17,657 nucleotides of DNA from CAMAUF01 sp046152925 (GCA_046152925.1 JBJXFX010000047.1:1-17657); one strand, 5' to 3'; shown: positions 6,101-12,910, counted from the first letter of the stretch. Numbers and translations: made by a program. Notes: generated by a model from the letters alone, not told the origin.

Positions 6101-7531
6101 ATGTTGCGCCGGGCCGTCGTCGCTTGCCTCCTCGCCGTGTGGGCCGTCGCCGTTGCTGGCTGCGGCGAGAACGACGCGAGCACGGTGAACCCCCTCACCC
6201 CAACCCTCTCCTCCGAGGGGAGAGGGAGCCCCACGGCGGCGAGTACCACGACCAACGCCAGTCCCTCGCCGGCCCAGGCGGCGGCGACGGCCACCCCCGC
6301 CACACCCACGAGTTCCACCGCCGCCAAGCGGCTTGGCTCGCCGAGCGGCGTCCCGCACTCGGTCCGCGCGCCGGACTTCCGGGCGGCCACGGGCGCGACC
6401 GCGAAATTCGGCCAGCTCGGCGGCGCGGCGTACCGGATCGAGGTCCCGGCGGATTGGAACGGCAGCTTGGTGCTCTTCGCCCACGGGATTCGCCTGACGG
6501 GCGCCGAGGTGTTCGTCTCGAACCCGCCGGAGCCCCTGCGCCAAGCGTTCCTTCGCGGAGGCTATGCCTGGGCCGCCAGCAGCTACTCCGAAAACTTCTA
6601 CGTCCCCGGGATAGGGGCCGACGACACCTTGGCGCTCCTCGACTTCTTTGCGAAGGAGGTCGGCGCGCCGCGCCACGTGTATCTCGTCGGCGAATCGATG
6701 GGCGGACACATCACGACGCTCCTTCTTGAGCAGTTCCCGGACCGATTCGATGGCGCGCTCGCCGTGTGTGGCGCCGTGGCCGGCCAAGAGCAGATCGACT
6801 TCCTCGTGTCCTGGTTGGCGATCGCGGAGGCCGTGACGGGCATGACGGCTCCGCTGGAGCAGGGCCAGGCGGCGGTCGCCGGGATGCTCCTCCAGTCGCT
6901 TCCCGCGGCGCTCGGCTCGCCGCCGAACCTCACCCCCGCTGGGCAGCAATTTGCCTCAGCGATCCAGGCCTTGACCGGCGGCCCGCGCGCCTACTTCGCC
7001 GAGGGCTTGGCGCTCCAGCTCCAACCGAACTTCGGCCTCTTCTTGCTGGACCCCAAGCGCGAACGGCTCGCTTCGGCTGCCGCGACGAACGCCGATGTCG
7101 CCTACGCCATCGACCCTGCCTTCGGGCTCGCGGCGAGCGACTTGAACGCCAAGGCCCGGCGATTCGCCGCCGACCCCGCCAAGCGCAACGCGGCAGGACA
7201 TCCGGGGGCCGTCCCAACTACCGGCAAGATCGCGACGCCGTTGCTCACGCTCCACAACACGGGCGACCTCTTCGTCCCGATCAGCCAAGAACAGTCGTAC
7301 CGGCGGAAGGTCGAGGCGGCGGGCGCTGGTCAGCTCCTCGTCCAGCGGGCGATCCGGGCGGCAGGCCACTGCCAGTTCTCGGACCAGGAGCTCACCCAGG
7401 CATGGGCCGACCTCGTCGGGTGGGTCGAAGCGGGAAAGAAGCCAGCGGGCGACGACCTGCTCGGCGACCTCTTCGAGGCGGGCATCGCATTCACCCAGCC
7501 AACACGGAACGCGGCCGGGAAACTGCCCTGA
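6101..7531 (+). CDS. secreted lipoprotein alpha/beta hydrolase
   Basis: A 476-residue serine hydrolase predicted to be exported and lipid-anchored. Residues 1-20 are a signal peptide ending in VAGC, with Cys21 as lipidation site. Residues about 22-85 are a low-complexity Ser/Thr/Ala/Pro linker, and about 100-450 an alpha/beta hydrolase fold. The oxyanion strand LVLFAHGIR (123-131), the nucleophile elbow GESMGG with Ser199, a likely acid in NTGDLFVP (Asp389) and the histidine in AGHCQFSD (His423) form a complete triad. The large insert (about 230-360) between elbow and acid may be a lid. The substrate is unknown; esterase or depolymerase are possibilities. The linker is partly encoded by a palindromic repeat (6191-6230). 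Start supported by the signal peptide and a TACCCT box seven bases upstream. Confidence 0.85.
   Translation: MLRRAVVACLLAVWAVAVAGCGENDASTVNPLTPTLSSEGRGSPTAASTTTNASPSPAQAAATATPATPTSSTAAKRLGSPSGVPHSVRAPDFRAATGATAKFGQLGGAAYRIEVPADWNGSLVLFAHGIRLTGAEVFVSNPPEPLRQAFLRGGYAWAASSYSENFYVPGIGADDTLALLDFFAKEVGAPRHVYLVGESMGGHITTLLLEQFPDRFDGALAVCGAVAGQEQIDFLVSWLAIAEAVTGMTAPLEQGQAAVAGMLLQSLPAALGSPPNLTPAGQQFASAIQALTGGPRAYFAEGLALQLQPNFGLFLLDPKRERLASAAATNADVAYAIDPAFGLAASDLNAKARRFAADPAKRNAAGHPGAVPTTGKIATPLLTLHNTGDLFVPISQEQSYRRKVEAAGAGQLLVQRAIRAAGHCQFSDQELTQAWADLVGWVEAGKKPAGDDLLGDLFEAGIAFTQPTRNAAGKLP
6191..6230 (+). repeat. dispersed palindromic repeat inside a coding region
   Basis: The stretch carries CCCTCACCCCAACCCTCTCC followed by an inverted copy of its end (CCCTCTCC at 6204-6211, GGAGAGGG at 6219-6226). 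This resembles a short palindromic element scattered between genes in many GC-rich bacterial genomes. Here it lies in frame in the lipoprotein linker and encodes NPLTPTLSSEGRGS, residues 30-43. Family identity is from memory; only one copy is in the window. Confidence 0.6.
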
Positions 7532-7571
7532 GCCTTGCGGCTTGGCGAGCGAGCCTGTCTACTCGCGAATC

Positions 7572-7967
7572 GTGAACATCTTTTTTGACGTCGACGACAC
7601 GCTGATCACCTGGGACGTCAAGCTCCGCCCCGACGTAGTCGAGGTGTTCGAGCGGATCATCTCCGACGGCCACACCGTGTACCTCTGGAGCGGCTACGGC
7701 CCGCGTTGGGAGATCGTGCGCCGCTTCAACCTCCACGACCAGGTGAAGGACTGCTTCTGGAAGCCGCTCCACGACCATCACGCGCGGCTGGACGAGCTTG
7801 GCGTCCCGTTCGTCCCCGATTGGGTCGTGGATGACCACCCGGACATCACGAAAGCGTTCCGCGGGACGCTCGTTTTCCCCGCCGGCAAGCCCTTCACCGA
7901 AGACCGGGAGATGTGGCGGGTCTACGAGGAGTTCACGGCCTTCGTCCGCGATTCGGCCGTCGGTTAG
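7572..7967 (+). CDS. HAD-superfamily hydrolase-like protein
   Basis: A compact 131-residue haloacid-dehalogenase-fold protein. The first motif, FFDVDDTLI, supplies the nucleophile Asp6 and general acid Asp8; the second-motif Ser40 lies in LWSGYG; a Lys64 is possibly motif III; and WVVDDHPD (85-91) has the motif IV acids Asp87/Asp88. The absence of a cap domain suggests action on a large substrate or a phosphatase such as a polynucleotide- or protein-type enzyme; the specific reaction cannot be named. The frame is open upstream, but GTG 7572 starts directly at the first conserved strand; no ribosome site is visible, only a weak TCTACT eight bases before it. The histidine phosphatase gene begins with the base after this stop codon, so the two are probably co-expressed. 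Confidence 0.75.
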   Translation: MNIFFDVDDTLITWDVKLRPDVVEVFERIISDGHTVYLWSGYGPRWEIVRRFNLHDQVKDCFWKPLHDHHARLDELGVPFVPDWVVDDHPDITKAFRGTLVFPAGKPFTEDREMWRVYEEFTAFVRDSAVG

Positions 7968-8531
7968 GTGGCGGGCATCATCTTGGTGCGGCACGCGATG
8001 TCCGCCGTCGAGCGCGGCGTCGCTTCGCGGCTCTGGGGGATCACCGATACCGCCCGCGAGGACTGCGTGCTGCTCGCCCATCACCTGCCCGAGCAGCTCC
8101 ACGGGCGCGTCTTCTCCTCGGAGGAGCCGAAAGCGCGCCAGACCGCGGAGGTGATCGCGTTGCGCCTCGGGCTCGAGGTCGTGGTCGATGGGCGCTTCGG
8201 CGAGGTCGACCGGCCGACCCTCTGGGACGAAGACTACCGCGCGACCGCCGCCCGGTATCTCGCGACGGGCGAGGGTGACGGCTGGGAGCCGCGTGAGGCC
8301 GTTGTCCGGCGCTTCGGGGCGGCAATCGCGGAGGCGCTCGAAGGGGCGACCGGCGATCTCGTCATCGTGGACCATGGCCTCGCGCTGAGCCTCTACTTGG
8401 CGAGCGTGGCGGCCATCGACATCGTCCCGTTCTGGCGGGCGCTGACCTTCCCAGATGCCTGGCGTTGGGACCCCGAGACGGGCTCGCTGGCGCGCGTCTT
8501 CGAGGCCGGCCACGCGCCCCCCGACGCCTGA
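7968..8531 (+). CDS. histidine phosphatase family protein
   Basis: A 187-residue member of the phosphoglycerate mutase-like histidine phosphatase superfamily, which works through a phosphohistidine intermediate. The catalytic motif reads LVRHAMS (residues 6-12, nucleophile His9; Ala replaces the usual Gly of RHG). SSEEPKARQTAEVI (50-63) carries the second Arg, Glu79 lies in GEVDRP, and the second catalytic His136 is in IVDHGLALSLYL. All four pocket residues are therefore present. The substrate is unknown; members range from cobalamin-pathway phosphatases to sugar phosphatases. Translation starts at GTG 7968, directly abutting the HAD gene stop with no ribosome site of its own, so coupling is likely. 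Two phosphatases in tandem suggest a common phosphorylated substrate or pathway. Confidence 0.88.
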   Translation: MAGIILVRHAMSAVERGVASRLWGITDTAREDCVLLAHHLPEQLHGRVFSSEEPKARQTAEVIALRLGLEVVVDGRFGEVDRPTLWDEDYRATAARYLATGEGDGWEPREAVVRRFGAAIAEALEGATGDLVIVDHGLALSLYLASVAAIDIVPFWRALTFPDAWRWDPETGSLARVFEAGHAPPDA

Positions 8532-8594
8532 CCGCCACCCTTCTCCGACGTTCCGCCCTGCGGGTGCGCTCCGAACGCGACGATAACCAAGGCG

Positions 8595-8834
8595 ATGGAC
8601 CCGATCGATGTCCTCCTCGCCTTGATCAGCCTTGCACTCATCGGGGTCGGGGCCGGGCAGATGCTGTGGCCCGAGCGCTTCCGGCACTTGCACGAGCGGC
8701 CCCAGAGCCGGAGCCCGCTGGCTCGCCGTCGGGTGGATGTCACCACCATCCGCGGCGCGGGCTTTGCCGCCATCGGTGTTGGGGCGCTTGGCTTGGTGGC
8801 GCTGTTCGCGCCGAGCGGCCTGCTCAGCGGCTGA
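8595..8834 (+). CDS. small two-helix membrane protein (DUF6199-like)
   Basis: This 79-residue protein has transmembrane helices at about 4-24 and 56-74, joined by a cytoplasmic-looking Arg-rich loop (ERFRHLHERPQSRSPLARRR) and the segment TTIRGAGFAAIGVGAL. That pattern (helix, PERF, basic loop, RGxGF, helix) recalls the small DUF6199-type membrane proteins; I offer this as resemblance only. Function unknown. It follows the histidine phosphatase by 63 bases on the same strand. AAGG close to the ATG is a weak ribosome site. It ends 10 bases from the convergent CoA-transferase gene. Confidence 0.65.
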   Translation: MDPIDVLLALISLALIGVGAGQMLWPERFRHLHERPQSRSPLARRRVDVTTIRGAGFAAIGVGALGLVALFAPSGLLSG

Positions 8835-8848
8835 GGCGCCGGCCTCAG
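8831..8848. terminator. hairpin at a convergent gene junction, possible bidirectional terminator
   Basis: CTGAGGC (8831-8837) and GCCTCAG (8842-8848) form a perfect seven-base-pair stem with a four-base loop, spanning the stop codons of both converging genes. There is no T-tract on either side, so intrinsic termination would be weak. Confidence 0.3.
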
Positions 8849-10164
8849 GGGTAGAACAGCTTCTGCGACGCCTTGCGCAGCTCGGCCCGGTGGTCGGGGT
8901 GGGCGATGGCGATCAGCTCCGCGGCGCGCTGGCGGACGCTTTTGCCGAGCAACCGCGCGACGCCGTACTCCGTGACAACCGTGTCGGTGATTTCGCGCGG
9001 GATGGAAACGACCGAGCCGGCCTCGAACTGGGGCGTGATCGTCGAAATCGCGCCCTGCATCACCGTCGAGGGCATCACGCAGACGTAGCGCCCCTTCGGC
9101 GCGAGGAATGCCCCGATCGCGAATGCCAGGTGGCCGCCGATGCCGGCGTAGACGCGCGGCCCGATGGTGTAGACCGCGACCTGCCCGCTGAGGTCGATGC
9201 CGAGGCCGCCGTTAATCGCGACGATGCCTTCGTTCTTCGAGATGTTGCGCGGGTCGAGCAGGTACTCGATCGAGTACGCCTCGAAGGCGCGGTTACTGAA
9301 CACGGTCGCGCGCTCAGCGGGGGTGTTGCCGATGAGCGTCGCGACGAAGCGGCCAGGATGCAGCGCCGAAGTGCGCCCCGTGAACACCCCCCGTTCGACC
9401 AGCGGCACCAGGCCCGCGACCGTGAGCTCGCCGAAGTAGGAAAGCTCTTGTTTGTCGCGGAAGAGGCCGTAGTGGACCATCCCGGAAGTGTGCGTGCCGG
9501 TGCCGACCTGCACCGTGTCCCCGTCCTTGACGATCGTGTTCGTGTAGTAGGCGAGGCCTTCGTCCGCGCGGTCGAAGTCGACGGGGAGGACGGCCATGGG
9601 GCGCTCGTCGAAGAAGAAGTGGTCGATTTCGGTGACGTGGAGCCAGGTATCGCCGTACGTCTCGCCGATGTGCGGGTTGATCGCGGCAGCAACGCGCTTG
9701 GCGCGCCGTGCGACGGGCCCGCTATCCCAAACGTTGGGCCCGACGCAGACATAGCCCTTCTCGTTCGGCGGCGAGCAGGTGATCTGGGCGAGGTCGATCT
9801 CCCAGGCTTCCTCGCGGCCCGCGTCGAGCGCTTTATGTCCACCAACAAGCCAGAAGGGGTGGTAATCGATGACGTGTGCTTCGAGGCCCGGGCGTGAATA
9901 GGCGTTGCCAAACTGGTCCTGGTACCAGAACGCTTCCGACGATTCAGCGGTCATGATATCGGGGCCGGCGAGCGCGAGGCCGCGGACCTGGACGCCGCGC
10001 AGCTCGTCCTTCCGGGCGACGAGCGCGCTGACGAACTGCGGCGAGCCATGGACGGGCGGGAAGAGGACGTGGTCGCCTGAGCGGACGGTGGCGGCGATTT
10101 CCTCGGCCGTGCCGAGCCGGGCGTCGAACCAGGACCGCCAATCAGTCGTGAAATCCGCGCGCAT
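8845..10164 (-). CDS. acetyl-CoA hydrolase/transferase (class I CoA-transferase) family protein
   Basis: A 439-residue protein of the family that includes acetyl-CoA hydrolase, succinyl-CoA:acetate CoA-transferase and 4-hydroxybutyrate CoA-transferase, moving CoA between carboxylic acids via a glutamyl-CoA intermediate. Recognisable parts are the N-terminal GDHVLFPPVHGSPQ (30-43), VQVGTGTHTSG (218-228), SYFGELTVAGLVPLVERG (242-259) with Glu246 at the place of the catalytic glutamate, NGGLGIDLSGQV (318-329), GIGGHLAFAIGA (341-352) and the C-terminal TEYGVARLLGKSVRQRA. The segment before Glu246 reads YFGEL rather than the more common H[ST]E, so the exact substrate is open. ATG 10164 has AGGAGGG five bases upstream. 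Monocistronic by appearance; an octamer repeat lies in its upstream region. Confidence 0.88.
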   Translation of the reverse strand: MRADFTTDWRSWFDARLGTAEEIAATVRSGDHVLFPPVHGSPQFVSALVARKDELRGVQVRGLALAGPDIMTAESSEAFWYQDQFGNAYSRPGLEAHVIDYHPFWLVGGHKALDAGREEAWEIDLAQITCSPPNEKGYVCVGPNVWDSGPVARRAKRVAAAINPHIGETYGDTWLHVTEIDHFFFDERPMAVLPVDFDRADEGLAYYTNTIVKDGDTVQVGTGTHTSGMVHYGLFRDKQELSYFGELTVAGLVPLVERGVFTGRTSALHPGRFVATLIGNTPAERATVFSNRAFEAYSIEYLLDPRNISKNEGIVAINGGLGIDLSGQVAVYTIGPRVYAGIGGHLAFAIGAFLAPKGRYVCVMPSTVMQGAISTITPQFEAGSVVSIPREITDTVVTEYGVARLLGKSVRQRAAELIAIAHPDHRAELRKASQKLFYP

Positions 10165-10216
10165 CGCGTCCCTCCTGTTGGCGAGGAAAGGTGAACGCTC
10201 GCGGGACTCGATGCAA

Positions 10217-10248
10217 GTTGATGGGTTGACGAGTTGACGGGTTGGCGA
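10217..10248 (+). repeat. tandem octamer repeat, four units
   Basis: Four direct 8-base units follow each other without gaps: GTTGATGG, GTTGACGA, GTTGACGG, GTTGGCGA (consensus GTTGAYGR). They lie in the 102-base gap between the DUF6941-like gene and the CoA-transferase, 53 bases or more upstream of the latter's start codon. Confidence 0.8.
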
Positions 10249-10266
10249 GGGACGCGGGCGTGGCCG

Positions 10267-10695
10267 TTACGAGGTGGGCGGGGCTGATTGAGGGCGGACG
10301 ACGACGCGGAACGGGAGCGTGCGTTCGACGGCGTCGGCACCGTCGCCAGCCCGGACGGTGACGGCGTGGCCACCGCCGTGCTGCGCGTTGACCACGAGGT
10401 TGACCGCGACCTGCGCGAGCTGGGTGGAGCCGGGGAGGAGGTTCGGCGGCCGGCCGACGTTGACCTGCGCCTCGAGCCGCACGAGCTCCTGCATATCGTC
10501 GTCGACGACGGTGATGCGGACGGGGATGGGGCGGTTGGTCTCTTCCCAGCCGATGCGGACGCCGACGGCGACGGCCATGCGGACCTGGGCGGGGACGGCT
10601 TGGACGGTGGTGGTGTCCCAGCCGCCACCCATGAGGTAGAGCTTGCCGCCGGTGATGTCGGCGTAATCAGCGATGATGACGGAGTCGAGGTCCAT
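10267..10695 (-). CDS. DUF6941-like protein of unknown function
   Basis: A 142-residue soluble, beta-rich protein. Its start, MDLDSVIIADYADITGGKLYLMGGGWD, has the pattern of the small DUF6941 family (ADYA, GKLY, GGGWD); this is recalled similarity, not a search. The middle (VVDDDMQELVRLEAQVNVGRP) and end (LPFRVVV) look like alternating strands, and there is no signal peptide, membrane segment or obvious catalytic motif. The protein is acidic. Transcription probably starts at its own start codon, because TACCAT lies exactly seven bases before the ATG. It sits 25 bases downstream of hepT on the same strand, so read-through from the toxin-antitoxin pair is also possible. Confidence 0.72.
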   Translation of the reverse strand: MDLDSVIIADYADITGGKLYLMGGGWDTTTVQAVPAQVRMAVAVGVRIGWEETNRPIPVRITVVDDDMQELVRLEAQVNVGRPPNLLPGSTQLAQVAVNLVVNAQHGGGHAVTVRAGDGADAVERTLPFRVVVRPQSAPPTS

Positions 10696-10702
10696 GGAGG
10701 GG

Positions 10703-10708
10703 ATGGTA
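10703..10708 (-). promoter_or_regulatory. -10 box TACCAT, leaderless-type, for the DUF6941-like gene
   Basis: On the minus strand TACCAT is followed by CCCCTCC (seven bases) and then the ATG at 10695. No Shine-Dalgarno sequence is present; the pyrimidine-rich spacer argues against one. Confidence 0.45.
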
Positions 10709-10720
10709 CCAGGGTGGCCG

Positions 10721-11068
10721 TCAGCGGGGCTCGCGCGGTGGCAACAGTGGTCTCACGTAGTCAAGGAGTGATGGCACGTGGAGCGAAGCCATCTCCCAGA
10801 CCATGCGCAGATTCACCCGTTCGTATCCGTGGATCAGAACGTCGCGCGCTCCAGCAATGGACTGCCAAGTGACCGCCGTGTGTTCGCCCCGGAACTCCGC
10901 CGATAGGCGCTTCACCGCTTCGCCCATGACGATTAGACGGTATTGGACTTGTTCCTGCACTGCGACATCGAGGGCGAAAAGTTCATACGTAACATTGCCC
11001 GAGATCGCCGCTATTCGCTCTGCACAGAAGGCGATGTCGAGAAGGACTGCCTCGTCCTTAGGCTGCAT
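10721..11068 (-). CDS. hepT: HepT-like HEPN-domain toxin (type VII toxin-antitoxin)
   Basis: A 115-residue all-helical HEPN protein. HepT toxins are ribonucleases whose active site is R-x4-H; the partner MntA silences them by AMPylating the tyrosine two residues after the His. Here the motif is ARDVLIHGYERV, with Arg75, His80 and Tyr82 all intact. Upstream helices (DEAVLLDIAFCAERIA; YRLIVMGEAVKRLS, 43-56) match the family. The ATG at 11068 lies inside the 3' end of mntA (11-base overlap), a typical antitoxin-first order with coupled translation. The frame is open further upstream, but those codons lie inside mntA and do not resemble HEPN sequence. Length is typical. The pair looks functional. 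Confidence 0.88.
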   Translation of the reverse strand: MQPKDEAVLLDIAFCAERIAAISGNVTYELFALDVAVQEQVQYRLIVMGEAVKRLSAEFRGEHTAVTWQSIAGARDVLIHGYERVNLRMVWEMASLHVPSLLDYVRPLLPPREPR

Positions 11069-11366
11069 AGACGGTGCGAGCGGACTCGAGGATGGCGCGG
11101 CGGCGAAGCCAGTTGTGGCTTTCTTCCACGGCCGTCCGGTCGACCAGGTCGACCTTGCGGCCGGCGAGGCGCTGAAGCTCGGCTTCGAGGTCGAGGAATT
11201 CGCCGAAGGTGAGGACGACGCCGGGCTTCGGCCGGATGAGGACATCGATGTCGCTCTCGGGGCGGAAGTCGTCGCGCAAGATGGAACCGAAAAGGGCGAT
11301 CTCTGCGAGGCCCCATCGCTCGGCAAGCGCGCGCAGGTCGGCGTCGGAGAAGGGCGAGAGCGCCAT
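11058..11366 (-). CDS. mntA: MntA-like nucleotidyltransferase antitoxin
   Basis: A 102-residue minimal nucleotidyltransferase (MNT). It carries the polymerase-beta-type signature GSILRDDFRPESDIDVLI (27-44), with Gly27-Ser28, Arg31 and the metal-binding Asp39 and Asp41. A C-terminal VDLVDRTAVEESHNWLRRRAI segment follows, as in family members. MntA transfers AMP from ATP to a tyrosine of HepT, neutralising it. ATG 11366 is chosen because TATGAT lies six bases before it, and the length matches the family; the frame itself opens 75 bases further upstream. It is first in the mntA-hepT pair and divergent from a small antitoxin-like gene at 11440. Confidence 0.88.
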   Translation of the reverse strand: MALSPFSDADLRALAERWGLAEIALFGSILRDDFRPESDIDVLIRPKPGVVLTFGEFLDLEAELQRLAGRKVDLVDRTAVEESHNWLRRRAILESARTVYAA

Positions 11367-11372
11367 GCCCCA

Positions 11373-11378
11373 ATCATA
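11373..11378 (-). promoter_or_regulatory. -10 box TATGAT, leaderless-type, for mntA-hepT
   Basis: On the minus strand TATGAT is followed by TGGGGC (six bases) and then the mntA ATG at 11366. It matches five of the six bases of TATAAT. It lies 23 bases from the TACGAT box of the divergent gene, so the two promoters would compete for polymerase. Confidence 0.45.
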
Positions 11379-11401
11379 GCGCCGCGTGCACCGCTGCGGA
11401 G

Positions 11402-11407
11402 TACGAT
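11402..11407 (+). promoter_or_regulatory. -10 box TACGAT for the small antitoxin-like gene
   Basis: TACGAT lies 32 bases before the ATG at 11440, leaving a short leader that contains AGGACAGGAG as ribosome site. The gene is therefore probably leadered, unlike its divergent neighbour mntA. Confidence 0.35.
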
Positions 11408-11439
11408 GTCCGCCGCAGAGAGGACAGGAGATCGCGACC

Positions 11440-11631
11440 ATGGCAGACGAGCAAGTTGTCCCGTTTCAGGCTCGCGACAACGTCGCGACCCCTTGTGAGG
11501 CCATGCTTCCCGATGCCGAAGATGAGATCCGCCTGATCCACGCGCTCAACGAGGCGGAAGAACGCTCCGAACGGGAGGGCACGATCTCACATGAGGACGT
11601 GATGCGCCGTGTTCGGGCGTGGGCGCGCTAG
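11440..11631 (+). CDS. small orphan antitoxin-like protein
   Basis: A 63-residue acidic protein. Its C-terminus TISHEDVMRRVRAWAR resembles the tail of Phd/RelB/addiction-module antitoxins (SHEEVMxRVR pattern), which binds and masks a cognate toxin. There is no clear N-terminal DNA-binding domain. ATG 11440 is preceded by AGGACAGGAG with nine bases spacing, which decides the start; a GTG at 11386 is in frame but overlaps the promoter. No toxin gene follows: the next 114 bases hold only a small GGGAC/GTCCC hairpin (around 11674-11687) and then the convergent VWA gene. It is either a solitary antitoxin, a remnant, or an accessory to the divergent mntA-hepT pair. Confidence 0.62.
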   Translation: MADEQVVPFQARDNVATPCEAMLPDAEDEIRLIHALNEAEERSEREGTISHEDVMRRVRAWAR

Positions 11632-11745
11632 CTTTCTGGTGACCCTGCAGGCCGCTGCGATTGGGGTGCGAGGGACCGATGTCCCGCGTGTCTGGCCAGG
11701 AGCGCACCTCCCTCACGCCGCCGTCCGATCACTGATGTGACCCAA

Positions 11746-12873
11746 CTACAGCCCCAATAGCGTCCGTTTCAGTTGCAGCAGGTCGCTGAGGCTCGCTGCG
11801 GGGAGGAAGTGGTCGACCGAGGGGAGCGCGGCGGCCATGCCGGCCGCGAGCGGTTGGTAGCCTTCGCGCGCCTTGAGCGGGTTCAGCCAGATAACCCGGT
11901 AGCAGCGGCGGCGGAGGCGCTGCATCTCGCGGCGGAGGACGGAGGCGTCGCCGCGCTCCCAGCCGTCGCTGGCGATAACAACAACCGTTCGCGGGCTGAG
12001 GAGTTGCTTGCCGAAGCGGCGGTTGAACTCTTCGAGGCACGCGCCGATCGAGGTGCCGCCGCTCCAAGCGCCGGGCAACGACGACAAGCCCCAAAGCACG
12101 TCTTCGAAGCGCTTGCGGCGGAGGACCGACGTGAGGTCGCGGAGTCGCGTGCTAAAGACGAACGTCCGGACGCCCGCGCCCTGCAGTTGGAGCGCGTAGA
12201 AGAACTGGAGCAGGTGGCGGCTGTAGGTGTCCATCGAGCCGCTGACGTCGCAAAGGGCGACGACGCGGAGCTTGCGCAGCTTGGGGCGGCGGCGGGCGAG
12301 GGCGAGGGGGTCGCCACCGGTGCGCCGCGCCCGCTGGATCGTCTTGCGGATGTCGATCTCGCCGGAGGGCGCGGCCTCCCAGCGACGGCTGCGGACGGTC
12401 GCGAGCGACGGCGCGACCTGCTGGATGAGCCGCTGGAGGCGGGGAAGGTCGGCCGCGTCGTAGGCCGCGAAGTCCTTGCGGATGAGGAGGTCGGCGTCGC
12501 CGGCTGTGTGGTCGCCGCCGGGCAGGCGGGCATCCCCTTCCGGCGCCATCCCTTCGAGCGGGACGCGGGTCTGGACGTAGAGGGGCTCCACTTGCGGCCG
12601 GTTATCGATCGTCGTGACCTTGGGCGTTGCGCTGCGCTCGGAGGGCGGGACGATCCCGAGCCAGAAGCGGTCGAAGGCTTTGTCGAACTGCGGGAATTCG
12701 TCCACCGAGATGGTGAGGTTGGCGCGGAGGGCGGCGCGGAAGGCGAGCTCGTCGGTCGGGTCGATGACGGCGAGGCTGCGGGCGGCGTCGAGCGTGCGTC
12801 CGGGCGTGACAACGAGGCCCTCGTGGCGGAGAAGGCGGCAGAACTCGGTGAGTGAGCCAGAGAGGACGGGCAT
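11746..12873 (-). CDS. CoxE-like VWA domain protein
   Basis: A 375-residue cytoplasmic protein of the CoxE/YehP-like VWA family. The N-terminal half (1-180) is a helical CoxE-type region (LTEFCRLLRHEGLVVTPGRTLDAARSL) with an acidic linker at about 108-130. The C-terminal VWA domain has a complete metal-ion-dependent adhesion site: CDVSGSMD with Asp209, Ser211 and Ser213, Thr274 in SGGTSIG, and Asp303 in IASDGWE. Such proteins usually work with a MoxR-type AAA+ ATPase to insert metal cofactors or remodel enzymes, for example CoxD/CoxE in carbon monoxide dehydrogenase maturation. No MoxR ATPase or target enzyme is in the window. TACACT seven bases before the ATG suggests a leaderless transcript. 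The cupin gene lies 37 bases upstream on the same strand. Confidence 0.88.
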   Translation of the reverse strand: MPVLSGSLTEFCRLLRHEGLVVTPGRTLDAARSLAVIDPTDELAFRAALRANLTISVDEFPQFDKAFDRFWLGIVPPSERSATPKVTTIDNRPQVEPLYVQTRVPLEGMAPEGDARLPGGDHTAGDADLLIRKDFAAYDAADLPRLQRLIQQVAPSLATVRSRRWEAAPSGEIDIRKTIQRARRTGGDPLALARRRPKLRKLRVVALCDVSGSMDTYSRHLLQFFYALQLQGAGVRTFVFSTRLRDLTSVLRRKRFEDVLWGLSSLPGAWSGGTSIGACLEEFNRRFGKQLLSPRTVVVIASDGWERGDASVLRREMQRLRRRCYRVIWLNPLKAREGYQPLAAGMAAALPSVDHFLPAASLSDLLQLKRTLLGL

Positions 12874-12880
12874 GCGTGTC

Positions 12881-12886
12881 AGTGTA
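12881..12886 (-). promoter_or_regulatory. -10 box TACACT, leaderless-type, for the VWA gene
   Basis: On the minus strand TACACT is followed by GACACGC (seven bases) and the ATG at 12873. It lies in the 37-base gap after the cupin stop codon, so the VWA gene can be transcribed independently of the cupin. No ribosome site or clear -35 is seen. Confidence 0.48.
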
Positions 12887-12910
12887 GGAGGAATGCCGCT
12901 GCGTGACGCC

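Noticed and set aside
5399..6949. Long open minus-strand frame (516 codons) opposite the glycosyltransferase, rfbC and hydrolase genes
   Set aside because: The protein is Arg/Gly-rich and low-complexity with no recognisable domain, and it lies opposite three genes with clear motifs. Such open antisense frames are expected in GC-rich DNA.
7491..8693. Open minus-strand frame of 400 codons opposite the HAD and histidine phosphatase genes
   Set aside because: Composition is that of a shadow frame; the plus strand has intact catalytic motifs in two consecutive genes.
8632..9897. Open plus-strand frame of 421 codons opposite the CoA-transferase
   Set aside because: Arg/Asp/Val-rich shadow of a well-conserved minus-strand enzyme, with no domain of its own.
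11773..12855. Open plus-strand frame of 360 codons opposite the VWA gene
   Set aside because: The minus strand has a complete MIDAS motif in a family-length protein; the plus frame has only repetitive Ala/Glu/Arg composition.
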